Positions 5,747 through 7,961 of a stretch of DNA of 7,961 nucleotides are shown piece after piece; the first letter of the stretch is position 1; the number at the start of each line of letters is the position of its first letter. Position numbers and translations under genes: made by a program. The notes beneath the pieces are model-generated. The model made no database searches. It saw only the letters and a program-made list of their open reading frames with translations, and was not told the DNA's origin. Source of the stretch: an uncultured Lachnospiraceae bacterium (lineage in GTDB: Bacteria; Bacillota; Clostridia; Lachnospirales; Lachnospiraceae). The stretch covers positions 1-7,961 of the forward strand of contig CATZYB010000122.1 of assembly GCA_958426095.1 (NCBI GenBank). The letters run 5' to 3'.

Positions 5747-6698
5747 AACAAAAGATCATTATTTTGGAAGAAACCTGGATCTGGCGTACTCTTATCAGGA
5801 AACGGTCACAGTCACACCGAGAAATTACCCTTTTAATTTTCGGAAGGCCGGGAGGATGGAGAATCATTACGCCATGATCGGCATGGCCTACGTGGTGGAC
5901 GATTATCCCTTATATTATGATGCGACCAATGAAAAGGGCTTGAGTGTGGCCGGACTGAATTTTCCCGGAAATGCAGATTATAAGCCGGAAGCTCAGGGCC
6001 TGGATAATGTGGCGGCCTTTGAGCTGATTCCCTGGATTTTAGGTCAGTGCAGGGATATTAATGAAGTTCGGAACCTGTTGGAACATATAAATATATGGAA
6101 TGAAAATTTCAGCGCTGAATTACCGGCGTCACCGCTGCACTGGATGATTTCCGACAGAGAGAAGAGTATTGTTGCGGAAGCGGTTCGGGACGGACTTAAA
6201 ATTTATGATAACCCGACGGGAATCCTGACGAATAATCCGCCCTTTGATTTTCAGATGTACCATCTGAACAATTATATGAATGTGTCACCGGAGGAGGCGG
6301 TCAACCGCTTTTCGGATGCGCTGGATTTAAAAACTTACTGTTTAGGCATGGGAGGACTGGGTCTGCCGGGAGATCTGTCCTCTGCGTCGAGATTTGTGAA
6401 GGCAGCCTTTACAAAATTGAATTCGGTATCCGGAGATTCGGAGTCAGAGAGCATCAGCCAGTTTTTTCATATACTTGGTTCGGTGGATCAACAGCGGGGC
6501 TGCGTCCGGCTGGAAAATGGCTTGTATGAAATGACGGTATATTCTTCCTGCTGTAATACAGATAAGGGGATTTATTATTACACAACTTATGAAAACAGTC
6601 AGATCACTGCGGTAGATATGCACAAAGAAGATTTAGATAGCGGCCGATTGGTCAGCTATCCGCTGATCCAGGGACAGCAGATAAGAATGCAGAATTAA
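5724..6698 (+). CDS. bsh: Choloylglycine hydrolase family bile salt hydrolase
   Basis: This 324-aa cytoplasmic N-terminal-nucleophile amidase has no signal peptide. It hydrolyses the amide bond of glycine- or taurine-conjugated bile acids, and recent literature also assigns amino-acid transfer onto bile acids to this family. The catalytic set is complete: Cys2 (exposed when Met1 is removed), Arg16 and Asp19 in FGRNLD, Asn79 in GLNFPGN, Asn170 in ILTNNP and Arg223 in SASRF. These correspond to C2, R18, D21, N82, N175 and R228 of the Clostridium perfringens enzyme. Asn79 rather than Tyr favours a bile salt hydrolase over a penicillin V acylase. The length is typical. The loop before GLGLPGD reads TYCLGMGG, the region linked to glycine/taurine preference in lactobacilli. 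The start overlaps cstA by 23 bp, so the genes are translationally coupled and share T-box control. Exact substrates are unknown. Confidence 0.95.
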   Translation: MCTAATYKTKDHYFGRNLDLAYSYQETVTVTPRNYPFNFRKAGRMENHYAMIGMAYVVDDYPLYYDATNEKGLSVAGLNFPGNADYKPEAQGLDNVAAFELIPWILGQCRDINEVRNLLEHINIWNENFSAELPASPLHWMISDREKSIVAEAVRDGLKIYDNPTGILTNNPPFDFQMYHLNNYMNVSPEEAVNRFSDALDLKTYCLGMGGLGLPGDLSSASRFVKAAFTKLNSVSGDSESESISQFFHILGSVDQQRGCVRLENGLYEMTVYSSCCNTDKGIYYYTTYENSQITAVDMHKEDLDSGRLVSYPLIQGQQIRMQN

Positions 6699-6744
6699 AA
6701 GGCAGACCGCCGGAACGCATATGCGGGTCGGCGGCCTGCCTTTT
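6697..6744 (+). terminator. Bidirectional terminator between bsh and the PurF-like gene
   Basis: AAAAGGCAG (6697-6705) pairs with CTGCCTTTT (6736-6744), continued by CCGCCG (6707-6712) with CGGCGG (6729-6734) and topped by CGCAT/ATGCG (6716-6725). The GC-rich stem is flanked by T residues on either strand, so it can stop both the bsh transcript and the convergent PurF-like transcript. It overlaps the bsh stop codon. Confidence 0.9.
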
Positions 6745-6763
6745 GAATGATATCCTGTGGATT

Positions 6764-7961
6764 TTATTGTTTTCCATTCCAGCAATAAGTACAGATTTTA
6801 TCACGGTCAATGCCGATCGCTTCGAGAAGACCCTCAAGGGACTGATATCCGAGAGAGTCAAAGCCCATCTTTTCACAGATAGAATGAAGCAGGCATTTTC
6901 CTCTTTCTGTTGAGGAATCCGCATATTCATCTAAATGCTGTTGTCCTTCGTCGCCTTCCAGTTCCTGGATGGTGCGCCGTGCGATGAGATCCATGTCAGA
7001 ACCATTGCTGGAGAAGTTCAGATACTTGCAGCTGTACATGATCGGCGGACAGGCTGAACGGATATGTACTTCAGCCGCATTGGAATCATAGAGAAATTCG
7101 ACGGTTTCTCTCAACTGAGTACCACGGACAATGGAGTCGTCTACGAATAAGAGTTTTTTTCCTTCGATCAGTTCCTGAACCGGGATCTGTTTCATTTTGG
7201 CAACCTGATTACGGATATCCTGGTTTGCAGGCATAAATGAACGCGGCCAGGTCGGGGTATATTTTACAAATGGGCGTGCAAAGGTTTTTCCGCTTTCTTT
7301 GGAGTAACCAATAGCGTGAGGGATTCCAGAATCAGGAACGCCGGCAACGTAATCAACATCCGGCAGCGTTCCGGCCTTCATTTCATCGCGAGCCATGATC
7401 TCGCCATTGCGGTAACGCATGACCTCAACGTTCACACCTTCATAGTTGGAGTTCGGATATCCATAATAGCTCCAAAGGAAAGCGCAGATTTTCATATCCT
7501 TTCCGGCCGGGGCCAGAGTTTCGAAATGATGGGGGTCCATAAATACGATTTCCTGCGGTCCAAGTTCATATACATTTTCATATCCAAGCTTTGTATAAGC
7601 AAAGGATTCGAAGGAGACGCAGTGGCCGTTATCATTTTTACCGATTAAAACCGGCAGACGTCCAAGCTTGTCTCTGGCCGCAATGATACCGTTCGGTGTC
7701 AGGATTAAAATTGTTGCAGAACCGTCGATCAGATCCTGTGCATGGCGGATGCCGGAAACCAGGTCTTCTTTCTGATTGATCAGAGCCGCGATCAGTTCAG
7801 TGCTGTTGACCTTTCCGGAACTCATGGCCATAAACTGGTGGCCGTGGTCAGAAAAATACTGTTTGATAAGATCCTCGGCATTATTGATAATACCGACCAT
7901 TGTGATCGCATATAATCCCAGATGGGAGCGTACTAAAAGGGGCTGGGGGTCGGAATCGCTG
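6764..7961 (-). CDS. purF: PurF-like amidophosphoribosyltransferase, partial (N-terminus beyond window)
   Basis: PurF catalyses the first committed step of purine synthesis, making phosphoribosylamine from PRPP and glutamine. The reading frame stays open to the window edge. A Met codon at 7900 is internal, because about 20 matching residues (QPLLVRSHLG and others) lie upstream. The N-terminal catalytic cysteine is therefore outside the window. Numbering from that Met, the PRPP-binding motif LLFVDDSIVRGTQL is near 250-263. Cysteines at about 139, 291, 370 and 373 (CTYC) match the four [4Fe-4S] ligands of Bacillus-type PurF. The protein ends only five residues after CTYC, shorter than the B. 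subtilis enzyme. At the usual HNGN glutamine-site motif this protein reads MVGI, and the SD[ST]E segment reads NSTE. It may be a diverged paralogue. Its expression signals lie outside the window. Confidence 0.9.
   Translation of the reverse strand, partial: SDSDPQPLLVRSHLGLYAITMVGIINNAEDLIKQYFSDHGHQFMAMSSGKVNSTELIAALINQKEDLVSGIRHAQDLIDGSATILILTPNGIIAARDKLGRLPVLIGKNDNGHCVSFESFAYTKLGYENVYELGPQEIVFMDPHHFETLAPAGKDMKICAFLWSYYGYPNSNYEGVNVEVMRYRNGEIMARDEMKAGTLPDVDYVAGVPDSGIPHAIGYSKESGKTFARPFVKYTPTWPRSFMPANQDIRNQVAKMKQIPVQELIEGKKLLFVDDSIVRGTQLRETVEFLYDSNAAEVHIRSACPPIMYSCKYLNFSSNGSDMDLIARRTIQELEGDEGQQHLDEYADSSTERGKCLLHSICEKMGFDSLGYQSLEGLLEAIGIDRDKICTYCWNGKQ

Noticed and set aside
7898..7900. ATG at 7900 as the start of the PurF-like gene
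   Set aside because: The open frame with family-like residues (QPLLVRSHLG) continues upstream to the window edge, so this Met is internal.

Overview
The window looks like a chromosomal segment from a gut-dwelling, low-to-moderate-GC Firmicute, most likely a Lachnospiraceae-type Clostridia. The reasons are strong purine-rich Shine-Dalgarno sites, TTG starts, canonical TTGACA/TATAAT-type promoters, a T-box leader, a Gram-positive sortase-type surface protein, a bile salt hydrolase and a Firmicutes-type PurF-like protein carrying [4Fe-4S] cysteines. The species cannot be fixed from this sequence alone.

Left part (1-3600): a divergently organised regulatory and surface module. On the minus strand an XRE-family regulator (850-1185) is followed 5 bp later by a gene for a single-pass membrane-anchored protein of unknown function (104-844), ending in a bidirectional terminator (38-98). 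On the plus strand a very short Cro-sized XRE regulator (1349-1567) lies ahead of a 617-aa cell-wall protein with five InlB-B-like repeats, a Pro/Glu/Thr wall-spanning stretch and a TPATGD sorting signal (1637-3490). The 154-bp gap between the two regulators holds two well-formed back-to-back promoters and three related operator-like elements spaced 41 and 31 bp apart. This resembles a small phage-type switch controlling a surface protein.

Middle part (3601-6744): a strong promoter, a complete T-box riboswitch with terminator and antiterminator, then cstA (a CstA/BtsT-family transporter) overlapping by 23 bp with a choloylglycine/bile salt hydrolase gene. The operon should therefore be induced by an uncharged tRNA. 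The T-box UGGU implies a tRNA with discriminator base A, which argues against tRNA-Gly. The specifier reads as UAU (Tyr) or AUC (Ile), depending on register. A T-box controlling a bile salt hydrolase and a CstA-type transporter is the most interesting system in the window.

Right part (6745-7961): a convergent PurF-like amidophosphoribosyltransferase gene on the minus strand, truncated by the window edge. A shared bidirectional terminator separates it from the bile salt hydrolase gene. Its visible glutaminase segment lacks residues normally found in the PurF glutamine site.

No tRNA or rRNA genes, CRISPR array, transposase or integrase were seen.
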